A stretch of DNA of 36,686 bases, taken from contig JAUSBW010000202.1 of NCBI GenBank assembly GCA_030651815.1, forward strand, positions 1-36,686, written 5' to 3'. Both the position numbers and the translations under genes were made by a program. Under the pieces are notes generated by a model. It was given only the letters and a program-made list of their open reading frames with translations. It did not search any database and had not been told where the DNA came from. Within the stretch, counting starts at the first letter, position 1; the number at the start of each line of letters is the position of its first letter. Shown piece after piece: positions 21,877 to 32,218 of the stretch. The DNA is from Methanoregula sp. (GTDB lineage: Archaea; Halobacteriota; Methanomicrobia; Methanomicrobiales; Methanospirillaceae).

Positions 21877-23103
21877 TTACGTTCCGATATCCCAGCTGCA
21901 CTGGTATTTCTTCTGCTCTTTTGACTGCACATCTATGGAAAGCCCGAGCGAGGAGAGCTTGAGATTTGCGACCTGCTCATCGATCTCCTGCGGGACTTCA
22001 TACACTCCACCCTTGAGTTTTTTGCCGTTTTTGGCAATGTACCGGGTGCAGAGCGCCTGAAGAGCGAAACTTAAGTCCATGACCTCGATCGGGTGGCCCA
22101 TGCCTTTGGGTGTTGCAAGGTTTACAAGCCTGCCCTCGGCGAGCACATGTACCACTTTTCCTTTGAGCATGAACGTCTCGATGCCATCGCGCTGGATGAC
22201 CTTGTCCGCATTCTTATGGAGCCATTCGATATCGATCTCTACATTGAAATGACCGGCATTGGACAGGATCGCGCCCTCTTTGAGTTTCTTGAAGTGCCGC
22301 TGGTTGATCACTGCCATGTTGCCTGTTGTGGTGATGAAGATGTCCCCGAGCGCCGCAGCCTCGTCCATGGTCATGACCATATACCCGTCCATGTGCGCCT
22401 CAAGCGCCCGCCGGGAATCGATCTCGGTCACGATGACCTTGGCCCCAAGCCCGTGCGCCTTCCTTGCAAGACCCCGCCCGCAGTACCCGTAACCGGCAAC
22501 GACCACATACTTGCCGGCAATCAGGGTGTTGGTCGTGATCATGATAGAGGTGAGCGCACTCTCTCCGGTCCCGTGGACATTGTCAAAGAACCGCTTCATG
22601 GGCGTATCGTTTACCGCGATGACCGGAAACTCAAGTTTGCCTTCTGCTGCCATGGCACGAAGCCGGTGGATACCCGTGGTTGTCTCCTCGCAGCCGCCGA
22701 TGATGGTTTTTATGAGATTGCGGCGCTTTGTGTGGATGTAGTGGATCAGGTCCATACCATCGTCGATGGTGATGACCGGTTTTGCATCCAGTACGAGATC
22801 GATTGCTGCATAGTATTCCTCCACAGAGCAGGCGCGCTTTGCATAACAGTGAACATTTTTAACCGAGTTCAACGCCTCTGCCACATCATCCTGCGTGGAG
22901 AGCGGGTTGCAGCCGGTGATATGCACAACAGCCCCGCCCGCAGCAAGCGTTGAGACGAGATTTGCGGTCTTGGCCTCGACATGGAGCGCCATACCGATTG
23001 TCATGCCTGCGAACGGTTTTTCCTTGACAAACTGTTTTTTTATGGCTGCGAGCACCGGCATGTACTGCGCCGCCCATTCGATCTTCAGCTTTCCTGAGCT
23101 CAT
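21877..23103 (-). CDS. ahcY: S-adenosyl-/S-inosylhomocysteine hydrolase
   Basis: 408 residues. Opening ALHVEAKTANLVSTLAAGGA and GCNPLSTQDDVAEAL match the SAHH substrate domain. NDTPMKRFFDNVHGTGES holds the catalytic Lys and Asp-Asn, and VVVAGYGYCGRGLARKAHGLG is the NAD-binding G-x-G-x-x-G loop. NAGHFNVEID and the end KKYQCSWDIGT complete the family, although the usual C-terminal K-x-x-x-Y motif is altered. It reversibly splits the by-product of methyltransfer; in methanogens the homologue can act on S-inosylhomocysteine, which sequence alone cannot decide. Convergent with the membrane kinase. Confidence 0.93.
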   Translation of the reverse strand: MSSGKLKIEWAAQYMPVLAAIKKQFVKEKPFAGMTIGMALHVEAKTANLVSTLAAGGAVVHITGCNPLSTQDDVAEALNSVKNVHCYAKRACSVEEYYAAIDLVLDAKPVITIDDGMDLIHYIHTKRRNLIKTIIGGCEETTTGIHRLRAMAAEGKLEFPVIAVNDTPMKRFFDNVHGTGESALTSIMITTNTLIAGKYVVVAGYGYCGRGLARKAHGLGAKVIVTEIDSRRALEAHMDGYMVMTMDEAAALGDIFITTTGNMAVINQRHFKKLKEGAILSNAGHFNVEIDIEWLHKNADKVIQRDGIETFMLKGKVVHVLAEGRLVNLATPKGMGHPIEVMDLSFALQALCTRYIAKNGKKLKGGVYEVPQEIDEQVANLKLSSLGLSIDVQSKEQKKYQCSWDIGT

Positions 23104-23248
23104 GAACTTCCTCGTATGGGAAGGCCGTATAGCAGGCCCGCCCGGATAATGACTACCCTATGAATAGGCACGGCAAGTTACATAAAAACTCCGTGGCCGG
23201 CAAACGGAGTGGAAACATAGATAGTATCCGCCACCCAAGCTATATTCA

Positions 23249-24055
23249 ATGGTGCTCACACGAAGGATCATACCCTGCCTTGATCTCAAGGATGGCAGGG
23301 TGGTCAAAGGGACGAATTTTCTCGGTCTGCGGGATGCCGGTGACCCGGTAGAACTTGCCGAACGGTACAATGAGCAGGGCGCAGATGAAGTGGTATTTTT
23401 AGACATCACCGCATCGGTGGAAAAACGGGGCATTATCATCGATCTGATCAAACGGGCAGCAGACCAGCTCCTCCTCCCGCTGACGGTCGGCGGGGGTATC
23501 CGTTCCACAGACGATATCCAGCAGATCCTCCGGGCCGGAGCCGATAAAGTGGGTATGAACACCAGCGCCGTGCATGATCCCACCCTGATCACCCGGGGTG
23601 CAGAAGCATTCGGCACACAGTGTATCGTGGTCGCTATAGACGTACGCCGGAATTTCACCCCGAACGAAAAGGCAACCCCCGTGTATCTCGAAGACGGGAG
23701 GAAGTGCTGGTATGAAGTGGTTATCTACGGGGGCAGCAAACCGACAGGTATCGATGCAGTCGCGTGGGCAACAGAGGCAGAGGAACGGGGTGCGGGAGAG
23801 ATCCTGCTGACAAGCATGGAGACCGATGGTACGAAGAACGGGTTTGATATCCCCATAACCTCCGCAATCTCCGATGCTGCCGGTATCCCGGTGATCGCGA
23901 GCGGTGGTGTCGGGACCCTTGAACATTTCTACGACGGGTTCACAAAAGGAAAAGCCGATGCCTGCCTTGCGGCAAGCGTCTTCCACTACGGCGAATTTAC
24001 GATTAAAGAGGTAAAAGAGTATCTCAGAGGGCGGGATATCCCGGTACGGCTCTGA
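23249..24055 (+). CDS. hisF: Imidazole glycerol phosphate synthase subunit HisF
   Basis: 268 residues, full length. A (beta-alpha)8 barrel with catalytic Asp in [15 protein letters not shown] (near 12) and in VVAIDVRRN (near 131). Phosphate-binding loops are TVGGGIRS and [11 protein letters not shown]. It cyclises PRFAR with ammonia supplied by HisH to give imidazole glycerol phosphate and AICAR in histidine synthesis. No other his gene adjoins. Its 3' end overlaps that of pheT by 32 bases on the other strand. Confidence 0.97.
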   Translation: MVLTRRIIPCLDLKDGRVVKGTNFLGLRDAGDPVELAERYNEQGADEVVFLDITASVEKRGIIIDLIKRAADQLLLPLTVGGGIRSTDDIQQILRAGADKVGMNTSAVHDPTLITRGAEAFGTQCIVVAIDVRRNFTPNEKATPVYLEDGRKCWYEVVIYGGSKPTGIDAVAWATEAEERGAGEILLTSMETDGTKNGFDIPITSAISDAAGIPVIASGGVGTLEHFYDGFTKGKADACLAASVFHYGEFTIKEVKEYLRGRDIPVRL

Positions 24056-25652
24056 GATCGAACTCGAACGCGGCAACGGAGTGCTCGAGTTCAAACGCGT
24101 TTAACACGGCGGGATGGATCTCGCCAAAGACGCCAATCTTTTTTCCGGCTACGATGATATCGCCCCTGCGCCCTTCAATAAATGCCGGGTCTTCGGATTC
24201 CTTCACGGTATAATCAATGGAGAGCTCGTGGAGCACGGCATCAGCTGATGCGTAGGCTTCCGAGAAGTCCGCGTCCGGATGCGTGCTGACCCCGGATGCC
24301 TGCTGGTAAGTGAGGCAGGTGTCCACCACATCACCCACGGTAAAGAGGCGTTGCGGGAGTTCGCGGTGCCGGTTCAGGGTTAAAAATTCGAGGAGCAGGG
24401 GAAGGATCTCGGTCCTGACCACCGTGTTCTCGATGCTGATCGGATGCATGACATGGAGTACGCCGTTCTTCTCCTCCCGCTGCATCTTCCGGTAGAGCAC
24501 GTCCTCGCTTGTCAGGGTAAACGGCATCACTTCGAGATAACCCAAGCCGCAGAAGACCTCGCGGGCAAGGGCAGCATTGACCTGCACAGGATGGGGTTTT
24601 CCCACAGTGAAGGTCTTTGGAGCCATGTCCGTTATCTTATCGTAACCGTACGCGATTGCCACGTCCTCAAAGAGGTCCCAGTCATGCATGATGTCGGCCC
24701 GGTAACAGGGCACCTGCACGTTTAACTTGTCTGCGCCCGCAGGTTCGGCACCGAACCGCATCTTCCGGAGAAGCTCTGCCATCGTGGCTGCGGTCAGCTC
24801 AATCCCGAGAAGCCGGGAGCACTCGTTCACGCTCACTGTCCGCTCTACGGGAGCAAGGGTAGGGGTCTGCATGCCGCCGATCTCAACACTCCCTATGGTC
24901 GCGCCTGCCTCTGCCATCGCTGTGCAGATGATGTTGACGGCAACGCCGACCGCCCGTTTGTCGGTGCCGGTTGTATCGAGAAGGATATTCTTCGTATCAA
25001 GGGTCACCCGCGTCCGCTCGCCGTTGATGATCGGGGGAAACGAGAGGACATGGTCGTCTTTGTCCACTATCAGCGGGAAGAGGGGAAAGTCCCTGATGAT
25101 CTTCGCATAGTCCCTGCCCTTCGGGTGCTTTTCGAGGATCTCGTCCATGGTCATCTCTTCAGTATAATCGAGCGGGATGAACTTCCGGCTCCGCGGCGAG
25201 GCAATGTACCGGAACGGGGGCTTGACCGTGTCGAGGTCGTGGATGCCGATCGCCACCTTGCTCCTGCCCCTGCCGACCGCCCAGTGGAGCGACTCCTGCA
25301 GGGACATGATGCTCTGAATTGACTCGTCATCGAACGAGACCCCACGGATGACCGCTGCACCGAGCACCGGGCGGATATTTGCCAGCATGGGATCCACAGT
25401 GAACGAGATTCCCGATGGCTTTACCGGGTACACAGACAGTCCGGTCTCGATCCCGAGGTAGCCCCGCATGGCCCGGGCCACGCCTTCCGGTGAGAAGAGG
25501 TCGGGGCGGTCCGGGAAGAACTCCACGTCTGCGTGATCTTCTTCGATCCGCTCCACATCAGAGCCGATGAAGGCGACCTTATCGAGGATCGTCTTTTTGT
25601 CTGTACGGGTGAGCCGCTCAAGATACTTGTAGGGGAGGGTGATGACAGCCAT
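24024..25652 (-). CDS. pheT: Phenylalanyl-tRNA synthetase beta subunit
   Basis: 542 residues, archaeal/eukaryal-length beta subunit without the bacterial EMAP and anticodon extensions. [20 protein letters not shown] begins the fold; the B3/B4 region [18 protein letters not shown] and the catalytic-like core [20 protein letters not shown], with [15 protein letters not shown], follow. It forms the alpha2-beta2 enzyme with PheS and charges tRNA-Phe. One base separates it from pheS, and its end overlaps hisF. Last gene of the endA-trpS-pheS-pheT operon. Confidence 0.96.
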   Translation of the reverse strand: MAVITLPYKYLERLTRTDKKTILDKVAFIGSDVERIEEDHADVEFFPDRPDLFSPEGVARAMRGYLGIETGLSVYPVKPSGISFTVDPMLANIRPVLGAAVIRGVSFDDESIQSIMSLQESLHWAVGRGRSKVAIGIHDLDTVKPPFRYIASPRSRKFIPLDYTEEMTMDEILEKHPKGRDYAKIIRDFPLFPLIVDKDDHVLSFPPIINGERTRVTLDTKNILLDTTGTDKRAVGVAVNIICTAMAEAGATIGSVEIGGMQTPTLAPVERTVSVNECSRLLGIELTAATMAELLRKMRFGAEPAGADKLNVQVPCYRADIMHDWDLFEDVAIAYGYDKITDMAPKTFTVGKPHPVQVNAALAREVFCGLGYLEVMPFTLTSEDVLYRKMQREEKNGVLHVMHPISIENTVVRTEILPLLLEFLTLNRHRELPQRLFTVGDVVDTCLTYQQASGVSTHPDADFSEAYASADAVLHELSIDYTVKESEDPAFIEGRRGDIIVAGKKIGVFGEIHPAVLNAFELEHSVAAFEFDLRAVPGYPAL

Positions 25653-25653
25653 T

Positions 25654-27096
25654 TCAGATACCTCCCTTCGTGTGGCGCAAAGCAGGTGTTTTACGGAGGA
25701 ACGCCACGTCGCTCTTATGCAGGTAGCGGAGGTCCTTGAGACCGAGACGGAGCATCGCGATCCGGCTCACGCCAAGTCCCCATGCAAGGACGGGATAGTT
25801 GATCCCGAGCGGGGCGGTAACTTCCTCACGGAAGATACCGGCACCGCCCATCTCGATCCAGCCGATGCCCTCGACATAGACCTCGGCATCGAGGCTCGGC
25901 TCTGTGTACGGGTAGTACGAGGGTTTGAACCGCACGCCCTCAAAGCCCATCCGGTGGTAGAACTCGCGGAGGATCCCGAGCAGGTTGCCAAACGTGACTC
26001 CCTCGTCCATCACAATCCCTTCGAGCTGCTCGAACTCGGCAAGGTGAGTGGTGTCGATCGTTTCGCGCCGGTAGACCCTGCCGATGCAGAAAGCCTTGAC
26101 GGGGGGGTTTGGGTTTCTCGCGAGGTGCTGGATAGAGACACTCGTGGTGTGGGTCCTGAGCACGCACTGCTCCGCCTTCTCCTCTTTCCAGATTCCGCCC
26201 CAGCCGGTCGACGAGGTCTCGCCGCCGCACTCGTGCATTGCCTTCACCTTCTCGTATCCCGGCGGGAGCGGGAGGGTCTCTCTGAGATAGAACGTGTCCT
26301 GCATCTCGCGGGCCGGGTGATCCTGCGGCTGGAAGAGGGCGTCAAAGTTCCAGTAGGATTGCTGAACGATGCCGCCATAGAGTTCAATAAATCCCATCTC
26401 TAGGAGGATCTCCCGCATCTCGGCGATGATCCGCTGGTAGGGGTGGATCTTGCCGGGGTACGCCTTCTTCGGGAGTTTTGTCACATCGTACTTGCGGAGG
26501 TTTGCGGTTTTCCATGCGCCGGAGAGTATCTGCTCGCGGGTAAGGGTACCGGTCTCCTCGCGGAGGTCGAGACCTTTTTTGACGAGCGCGAGTCCTTCGT
26601 TTGTGATGGCGATCTTATACTGGACGGTTTCGGACTCTTGCAGTATCCCGCGCCTGATGAGTTCCTTCGTTCTCTGGTCAGCGGCAGAAGGGTTTTTCAA
26701 GGAGGCTTCATCCGCATCCGTAGAGGCACCCGGTGTTTTTGTAACGGAGGTGCCATCGACTTTCACGAGTCCCTTCTTCCGCAGTTGGCCAAATCCGATC
26801 TTGAACGCGTTGTGCTTCTGGAGATCGGCAAGCGTAGTTCCCGGCAGGATAAAACGGAGGAGCTGTGTTTCAGGAAGCCCGTTCTGTGCATACTCCTTCC
26901 CCTCATCCGTGTATACAAACTCCTTTGCCACAACCCGCTCAACAGTCGCAAGCCCCTTGTCCCCGGCAAGGTGCGCCCACTGCACCACTGCTTCAGGAGT
27001 CGCATCCAGCAGGCCCGCGAGATGCGGGGCATCTGCTCTCTTCTCACTTTCCAGTATCGCCAGCAGCCGTTTCTCGTTCTGCGTCAGTTCCGCCAT
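25654..27096 (-). CDS. pheS: Phenylalanyl-tRNA synthetase alpha subunit
   Basis: 480 residues from ATG 27096 ([20 protein letters not shown]); the longer frame to 27249 would run deep into trpS and is not needed. N-terminal winged-helix repeats (1-180) bind tRNA. Class II motif 1 is around [19 protein letters not shown], motif 2 includes [12 protein letters not shown] and [19 protein letters not shown], and motif 3 is [18 protein letters not shown]. It catalyses phenylalanyl-adenylate formation and transfer to tRNA-Phe as a complex with PheT. One base separates the trpS stop from this ATG. Confidence 0.96.
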   Translation of the reverse strand: MAELTQNEKRLLAILESEKRADAPHLAGLLDATPEAVVQWAHLAGDKGLATVERVVAKEFVYTDEGKEYAQNGLPETQLLRFILPGTTLADLQKHNAFKIGFGQLRKKGLVKVDGTSVTKTPGASTDADEASLKNPSAADQRTKELIRRGILQESETVQYKIAITNEGLALVKKGLDLREETGTLTREQILSGAWKTANLRKYDVTKLPKKAYPGKIHPYQRIIAEMREILLEMGFIELYGGIVQQSYWNFDALFQPQDHPAREMQDTFYLRETLPLPPGYEKVKAMHECGGETSSTGWGGIWKEEKAEQCVLRTHTTSVSIQHLARNPNPPVKAFCIGRVYRRETIDTTHLAEFEQLEGIVMDEGVTFGNLLGILREFYHRMGFEGVRFKPSYYPYTEPSLDAEVYVEGIGWIEMGGAGIFREEVTAPLGINYPVLAWGLGVSRIAMLRLGLKDLRYLHKSDVAFLRKTPALRHTKGGI

Positions 27097-27097
27097 C

Positions 27098-28354
27098 TCA
27101 CACCTCAATCCTGTCTGAAGCTGCGTCCATCTTCTCCTTAAAGTCGTGCAGGAACGCAACAACGCGCTCTGCCGTCTCTTTCTTGCACTGGCCGCAGGTG
27201 ATCTCGCCACCAGTGCATTTCCTCCGGATCTCTGCCAGATCCGCATCATCGGTCACCATGTGGAAGAGATTGAGCAGGTAGAGCGAGCACTTGTCAGGTT
27301 CGCCGCCGAGCCGCTTCTGTTCTTCCAAAGTCGCCCTCCCGCCCGTGATCCCGCTCATCACTTTCTTTCTCACGACCGCCTCCGGCTCGTAAAACGAGAT
27401 GATGCTCTCAGGGATACTGCTGGACATCTTGCCGCCCATGAGCCCCGGCATGAAGATGTGGTAGGTGGAAGAAGGCGTGTAAAACGCAAAACCGCCGTGA
27501 GCCCGTTCAATCTCCCGCACTTTCGCACTCACGTCAGCGCACTGCGCACCTTTGATATCCACGTGGCCTTCGTATTTTTTCGCGTGCGGGAATGCCTGTT
27601 TCACCGCTTCGAGCGCTGCTTCCGGCGCATTCTTGGACCGGACGCTGATGTACCCGTCGCGCTCCTCTGTAGTGAACATCCGCATCTTGTGGGCAATCCC
27701 ACGGGTGAGCCGGATATGCGGGTCCTGGTCGACACCGACCGGCACGAGCGTAGGCGCGGGCTCCCGGTCAATCTGGGGATACAGGATATCGGCTACCTGC
27801 ATGATCACGCTGTCCGCATGGGCCAGATCGGTCTCTGGCGAGAATCCGTAAATCGCGGCGAGTTCCGAGAAGTTCACCTTTGTTGCCGCTTCGAACGCGA
27901 GATCCTTGAGCCGGTCGTTTTTACTCTGGAAATACGTGGTGCCTTCAAACCCGAGCGCGTACAGGCAGGCGAGATACTCTTTGCCGTATTCCCGGCACTT
28001 CTCCCATGACATGTCCCGGACCGCATGTGCCTCCCGGTCGGCGATGGTCACGTACCCGTTACCACCCTGCTGCACATGCCAGACCACTTCCTTCATCACC
28101 ATCAGGTGACCGAGATGCGGGTGGCCGCTCGGCATGAACCCGGTGAGAATATGAAAAGGCGTGCGGTTGCGAATCGCACTCGCTATCGGGCGGTAGTCCC
28201 GATGCCCGACAACAATATTCCGCCGCATAAAATACGGGACTGAAGGGAGCTCGGAAAGAATGGGGGCGATAGGCTCGATACCAAAATCGGCAAATGTCTT
28301 CTCAATATCGAGCGACGGTGTACTTGACCAGGGATTGATCTGCGTTTCTTGCAT
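27098..28354 (-). CDS. trpS: Tryptophanyl-tRNA synthetase
   Basis: 418 residues, archaeal/eukaryal type with N-terminal extension. The HIGH motif appears as SGHPHLGH in FMPSGHPHLGHLMVMKEV and KMSKS as GGKMSSS. DQDPHIRLTRGIAHKM is the tryptophan/ATP-site segment typical of archaeal TrpS. It charges tRNA-Trp. The stop of endA lies 9 bases upstream, and pheS begins one base after its own stop, so three aminoacylation genes are co-transcribed. Confidence 0.97.
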   Translation of the reverse strand: MQETQINPWSSTPSLDIEKTFADFGIEPIAPILSELPSVPYFMRRNIVVGHRDYRPIASAIRNRTPFHILTGFMPSGHPHLGHLMVMKEVVWHVQQGGNGYVTIADREAHAVRDMSWEKCREYGKEYLACLYALGFEGTTYFQSKNDRLKDLAFEAATKVNFSELAAIYGFSPETDLAHADSVIMQVADILYPQIDREPAPTLVPVGVDQDPHIRLTRGIAHKMRMFTTEERDGYISVRSKNAPEAALEAVKQAFPHAKKYEGHVDIKGAQCADVSAKVREIERAHGGFAFYTPSSTYHIFMPGLMGGKMSSSIPESIISFYEPEAVVRKKVMSGITGGRATLEEQKRLGGEPDKCSLYLLNLFHMVTDDADLAEIRRKCTGGEITCGQCKKETAERVVAFLHDFKEKMDAASDRIEV

Positions 28355-28363
28355 GAAAGGTGC

Positions 28364-29374
28364 TCACAGTTTGATTCGTGCAAATTCCACGAATTGAATT
28401 CCGTTAGTATGTACAGCGCCAAACAACATCTTCTTTTTGACACTGTGCGCCATCCGGACCGAGCGCGAGATTGCGCTCATGGGGAGCGCAGCATCTTGCT
28501 CCACCGCATGTACCAGCAGATCGGAATGCACGTTCTTGCCGCAGTAGACCCGGAAGTGGTGGCCGAACTTGTAGCCGGTCCGTGGTGTATAATCGTGCGA
28601 CCGGAGTTCTGTATACACCTTGTCCTTCTCGGCAAGTTCCGGGTCATTCTCACGGGCCAGTTCAAAAAACTCCGGATTAGTAACATGAGCATCTCCTTTC
28701 CGAAGCTCGATCATGCCTTTTCCCATGAGATAGAGCAGCTCAACCGGAGAAAGCATGAGCCGTTCATCATCAAGGCGCTTTCCAAAACCCGATACCTCGA
28801 GATCGGACGGGGGACTGATCCTGACCATGGCCGATTTTCCGATAAGAACAGCTTCATGTTTCGAGAGGGGTGTTAACGGAGTGCAGGCATCTGCCAGTAC
28901 CTGCAGCTTGATCTCGTAATAGGTGAGCTCCTCTTCGTCATCGACAACCGCAAGCACGTACTGTTTGCGCATGTTGCGGGACGCAACTACCTCTTCTATC
29001 AGTTTGGTAAACCTGATGGGATCGCGTTCCGAGAGCACGCGGACTAAATAGAGGGATTCACCGGTGCCGGGTTTCTCACCGCGCCGGAACACTCTGAAAT
29101 CATGCGGGCCGGTCTGGACCACATACCCCCGTTCGCGGAGGTCACGGTACACTAAAAAACTCCGCAGGAAATTGCGTTCACTGGCAAACTCCGAAAACAG
29201 GGTATCAAACGTATATCCATCTAAGGTGATCTTCTGGCGGTGAATGAGATAGAGCGCCTCCTGGGGTGCAAGTTTCACGCCATCTTTTTCCAGGCGCCCG
29301 TACCCGCTCTGCTCGTAGAGCACACGCCCTTCCTTTCCCACCCGCACCGCAGTGCCATCAAATGTTGCCTTCAC
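28364..29374 (-). CDS. endA: tRNA splicing endonuclease, two-unit (epsilon/alpha2 type)
   Basis: 336 residues from GTG 29374 (MKATFDGTAVRVG); a start at 29428 would add 18 residues but overlaps the presumed promoter CCTTAATTATC. Two EndA units are fused: the first (1-165) is degenerate, the second carries the triad Tyr in RTGYKFGHHFRVY, His in DLLVHAVEQ and Lys in HSVKKKMLFG. It cuts bulge-helix-bulge introns from pre-tRNA. The fused two-unit form is usual in Methanomicrobia and other Euryarchaeota. First gene of an operon with trpS, pheS and pheT. Confidence 0.94.
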   Translation of the reverse strand: MKATFDGTAVRVGKEGRVLYEQSGYGRLEKDGVKLAPQEALYLIHRQKITLDGYTFDTLFSEFASERNFLRSFLVYRDLRERGYVVQTGPHDFRVFRRGEKPGTGESLYLVRVLSERDPIRFTKLIEEVVASRNMRKQYVLAVVDDEEELTYYEIKLQVLADACTPLTPLSKHEAVLIGKSAMVRISPPSDLEVSGFGKRLDDERLMLSPVELLYLMGKGMIELRKGDAHVTNPEFFELARENDPELAEKDKVYTELRSHDYTPRTGYKFGHHFRVYCGKNVHSDLLVHAVEQDAALPMSAISRSVRMAHSVKKKMLFGAVHTNGIQFVEFARIKL

Positions 29375-29495
29375 TGCCGGATATATTGTGTTTAAGTGAT
29401 AATTAAGGGCACTCTGAACGCCCCGCACTTATAGCAGAATCTGTGGGCCATGTTTGCATGAGCATGGTTACCGGAGAGGAAAATTGTACCAGGGT

Positions 29496-30335
29496 TTACC
29501 GGGCAAGGTTACGGACTGCCAAAATATTCCCGCGGTCGTCCCTGCGATCATCAACAGGAGTCTCGCAGACCAGTGGCAGATCCTTAAAGGCCGGATGATG
29601 GAGTATGCGCCGGAACCCATCCTGACCAATAAAGCCCATACCGATATGCTCATGCCGGTCAAGTCCGCTTCCCTTATCGCCTTTCGTATCGTTCAGGTGA
29701 ACAAGCTTTAAGTTCCTGATTCCCACTTGTTCATCGAACTGTGCGAGAGTGTCTGCGATCCCCTCATCCGTCCTCAGTTCGTACCCTGCCGCAAATGCAT
29801 GGCAGGTGTCAAAGCAGATACCGATCCGCTCTGGTGCATCAAGCCCATCCATGATCCCCCTGATGTGCTCAAAACTGCTCCCTACGCTGTTCTTCTCGCC
29901 CGCAGTGTTCTCAAGGAGCAGCATCACGGAATTGTCTGATTCGTCAATGGCAGTGTTGATCGCCCGGATGACCCGCGCCCGTCCGCCTGCGATGCCATCA
30001 CCGAGGTGGTGGCCGAGATGCGTCACAAGATAGGGTATGCCCAACTTATCGCAGCGGTCAAGTTCAGCTGCAAGTGCCGGTACGGATTTTTCATAGATCT
30101 CCGGTTTGGGTGAGGCGAGGTTCGGCAGATAGGGCATGTGGTCAACGGGAATGATGCCGGTGGCCTTGATCTTTGCCCGGTAGTTATCACAATCCTCATC
30201 AGATAGTGACTTGTATGCCCAGCCCCGGGGATTTCTTGAGAACTGCTGAAAGACATCGCAGCCAGCATCCTTTGCACGATCCACCGCGAGATCGAGCGAG
30301 CCTGCTATTGAAACATGGACTCCGACACGAACCAT
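29496..30335 (-). CDS. nfo: Endonuclease IV (AP endonuclease)
   Basis: 279 residues, full length. MVRVGVHVSIAGSLDLAVDR opens the TIM barrel. Zinc ligands appear in VTHLGHHLG, LLENTAGEKN, CFDTCHAFAAGYE, HLNDTKGDKGSGLDRHEHIG and CETP, all intact. It nicks DNA 5' to abasic sites, acting after glycosylases such as the OGG encoded at 18010. The 121 bases before endA hold that operon's promoter, so nfo is probably a separate unit. Confidence 0.96.
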   Translation of the reverse strand: MVRVGVHVSIAGSLDLAVDRAKDAGCDVFQQFSRNPRGWAYKSLSDEDCDNYRAKIKATGIIPVDHMPYLPNLASPKPEIYEKSVPALAAELDRCDKLGIPYLVTHLGHHLGDGIAGGRARVIRAINTAIDESDNSVMLLLENTAGEKNSVGSSFEHIRGIMDGLDAPERIGICFDTCHAFAAGYELRTDEGIADTLAQFDEQVGIRNLKLVHLNDTKGDKGSGLDRHEHIGMGFIGQDGFRRILHHPAFKDLPLVCETPVDDRRDDRGNILAVRNLAR

Positions 30336-30459
30336 TTCAACACCGTTTTGTATGCATCTTGGTTCGGGGCGGATCTATGATAAGGTTGTGATCGTACCTG
30401 GCCGGGGATGCCGGGAAGTTATAAGAAAAAGGGAATATGATCCTGCCGGCGTTTTTGGA

Positions 30460-30968
30460 TTATCTCATGATGCGTAGTGCAACAAACCCGACTGCTACGA
30501 GTGCGACAAATACACCAACCGGGGATTTGATGGGTTCCGGCGCTGCGGGTGATGCACTGGCCGTAGTACCGGGTGCAGGATTCTCACTCATAGAGAGAGT
30601 GCCTGACCGGGAACCAGACTGGCTGCACTGCGCATTCACCCAAATCTCTCCGCTGCTCCCTTTGAGCTGCGGGAGATTGTACCGGTAGGTGAATGATGAT
30701 CGGTCCGGCTGGCTGGTGTAGGACTTGTCGATGAGCACGGTATCACCCTGTTTCACCGTCACCTGTTTCACGTAATGTGTTTTAGGATCGTCGATCTGGT
30801 GGGTGATGGTGACAATAAGGTCTCCGGTATTCTGGTCATAAGTCATCGCTGCATCACTTGGGGGGTGCGCAAGAGCACCCCCGCTCAGCACAGCAAGGCT
30901 GACCAGTGCCAGAACGAGTGTCCTTAACGCCGGAACCGCACAGGAGACGAATGCGATCTATCCTGCAT
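30460..30968 (-). pseudogene. Exported surface protein with frameshift in the signal region
   Basis: The open part (from GTG 30891) encodes about 143 residues. A beta-sandwich-like domain (MTYDQNTGDLIVTITHQIDD...IWVNAQCSQ) is followed by a Pro/Ser/Ala linker and a C-terminal membrane helix VGVFVALVAVGFVALRIMR, a surface-anchor layout common in methanogens. In frame upstream lies a clear signal peptide LRTLVLALVSLAVLSGGALA but no ATG/GTG/TTG before a TAG. ATG 30968 begins MQDRSHSSPVRFRR in the neighbouring frame, so a one-base indel near 30925-30930 would restore a normal 5' end. Either a recent pseudogene, a sequencing error, or a start I cannot see. The domain resembles desulfoferrodoxin-like folds weakly. 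Confidence 0.55.
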
Positions 30969-30982
30969 AGTAGTTCGCCTCC

Positions 30983-31195
30983 AGAGTTCCGGCAGTGCGC
31001 TATGTGAGGGAGCATGGTGTTATCACCAATAAAGCGTACCGTGAACTTACCAGAGTGATTGACCGGACGGCTCTGCGAGATCTGAATGATCTTTGTATGA
31101 GGGGCATTTTCTCGAAACAGGGTAAGAAGGGACGGGCTACTGAGTATGTCATGGTGAAAAAGAATCCCGACAATCCCTACATTAACCCGAAGTGA
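30983..31195 (+). pseudogene. C-terminal winged-helix fragment of an AlbA_2/RecG-like regulator
   Basis: VRYVREHGVITNKAYRELTR, then DRTALRDLNDLCMRGIFSKQ, then GKKGRATEYVMVKK is the wHTH tail that closes AlbA_2-HATPase regulators (compare YVKEHGTIRRSEVADLCKIN at the end of the intact gene at 33763-35445). GTG 30995 could serve as a start, giving a 66-residue wHTH protein, but the frame continues upstream without a start and no N-terminal domain is present. Probably the last piece of a broken gene, though autonomous expression cannot be excluded. Confidence 0.6.
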
Positions 31196-31263
31196 GAGTC
31201 TTGCTTCGCCGTGCTCGCCCCAGATCCGCGACCGACTCCCCTCTTATTCCAGGTCAAAACCAT

Positions 31264-31528
31264 GTTTTTCAGACACCCCCCGGAAAAAATGACCCCCATA
31301 TTTCATGTTTTAACAGCGTTTCTCATGTCAGATGTCACAAAGTAGGTGGAAAAACAAAACGCGATTTAAAGGGCCTTGGCAACCTTCGTTTTTTAAGCCC
31401 ATTCCAGCCGTATTTTGGCAAACAGGGCGAGATGTATGGACTTATTTTCACATTCCGGAACCCGACGGCTTTACAGGGGTTTTCCGGACTGGAAACCGGC
31501 AATCGGAGCCCAATCTGGGCTTGTTTCC
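31264..31528 (-). repeat. Conserved non-coding element, copy B (inverted)
   Basis: 265 bases whose reverse complement aligns end to end with 4515-4781 in ordered blocks. On the minus strand it begins GGAAACAAGCCCA and ends GTCTGAAAAAC. Copy B folds AGCCCA-GAT-TGGGCT near its start, where copy A folds AAGCC..GGCT, so the stem is kept with different bases. It lies between the regulator fragment and the four-gene cassette, both pointing toward it. Confidence 0.6.
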
Positions 31529-31633
31529 CCCCCTCCCAACAGTACCCCGATGAGAAGGATATCAGCCGACAAAAAGCAAACAAAAAACGAAGAGAAAAAG
31601 GAGTGAAACAGAGATGGAATCTCACCCTTCTAT

Positions 31634-32218
31634 TCATGGTCCGGACGAACCAATAACCCCCACCACCTGCTGCACCGAGACCGGGTCGAGAACTTTTGCC
31701 AGCACGAGCCCGACCATCACGACGAACAACGACCAGAAAACTTTCTTCACCTGCTCATTCTTCCCGAACGCTTCAATCACAACATCCACGTCAGCATGCA
31801 GCCCGCGTTGAATCAGCTTCGGAAGAAAAACAAACAGCGGAAGGAACAGTATCGCAGCGCTGATGAACGCAAGCGTGATCTCGGTCCGGCCAGCAAGGAA
31901 GCACCCGATCGGAACCACAAACATACCAGCCAGCACCGCAGCCATCCTGACCTCCCCGAACCAGAAGTAATGCCGCTTATCGGAATAGTTCAATCGCTCT
32001 GCATCTGTCAGCGCGGAGAGATCGAAGATGCCAAGAGTGTTCAGCATCCCGTACCAAACCGCGTGCGTCTCCTCCGGGTCAGCAACGAGACCAAGGAACA
32101 GCACCGCGATCGGCAAGATGAGAAGGATGAGAGGAAGATGGGCCAGCACAAAGACCAGCCCGAGCAGGACACCGGTCCCGCAGATGGCGGCCCGGGTCTG
32201 CAACTCATTCTCGAACAT
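31634..32218 (-). CDS. Unknown four-span membrane protein (cassette gene 4)
   Basis: 194 residues from ATG 32218 (MFENELQTRAAICGTGVLLG), with GGAGA 9 bases upstream. Four hydrophobic segments: about 12-45 (probably two), 95-135 (two close spans), and 170-190. The loop between the pairs (DPEETHAVWYGMLNTLGIFD...LNYSDKRHYFWFGE) is acidic and aromatic. No family recognised. Overlaps the previous cassette gene by 14 bases, implying coupled translation. As the terminal gene it may anchor the products of the upstream genes. Confidence 0.7.
   Translation of the reverse strand: MFENELQTRAAICGTGVLLGLVFVLAHLPLILLILPIAVLFLGLVADPEETHAVWYGMLNTLGIFDLSALTDAERLNYSDKRHYFWFGEVRMAAVLAGMFVVPIGCFLAGRTEITLAFISAAILFLPLFVFLPKLIQRGLHADVDVVIEAFGKNEQVKKVFWSLFVVMVGLVLAKVLDPVSVQQVVGVIGSSGP

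Noticed and set aside
22093-22953. 286-codon plus-strand frame antisense to ahcY
   Set aside because: Exact shadow of a conserved enzyme gene in GC-biased codons; no ribosome site or domain.
25639-27281. Several plus-strand frames of 138-254 codons across pheS and trpS
   Set aside because: Antisense shadows of aminoacyl-tRNA synthetase genes with atypical composition.
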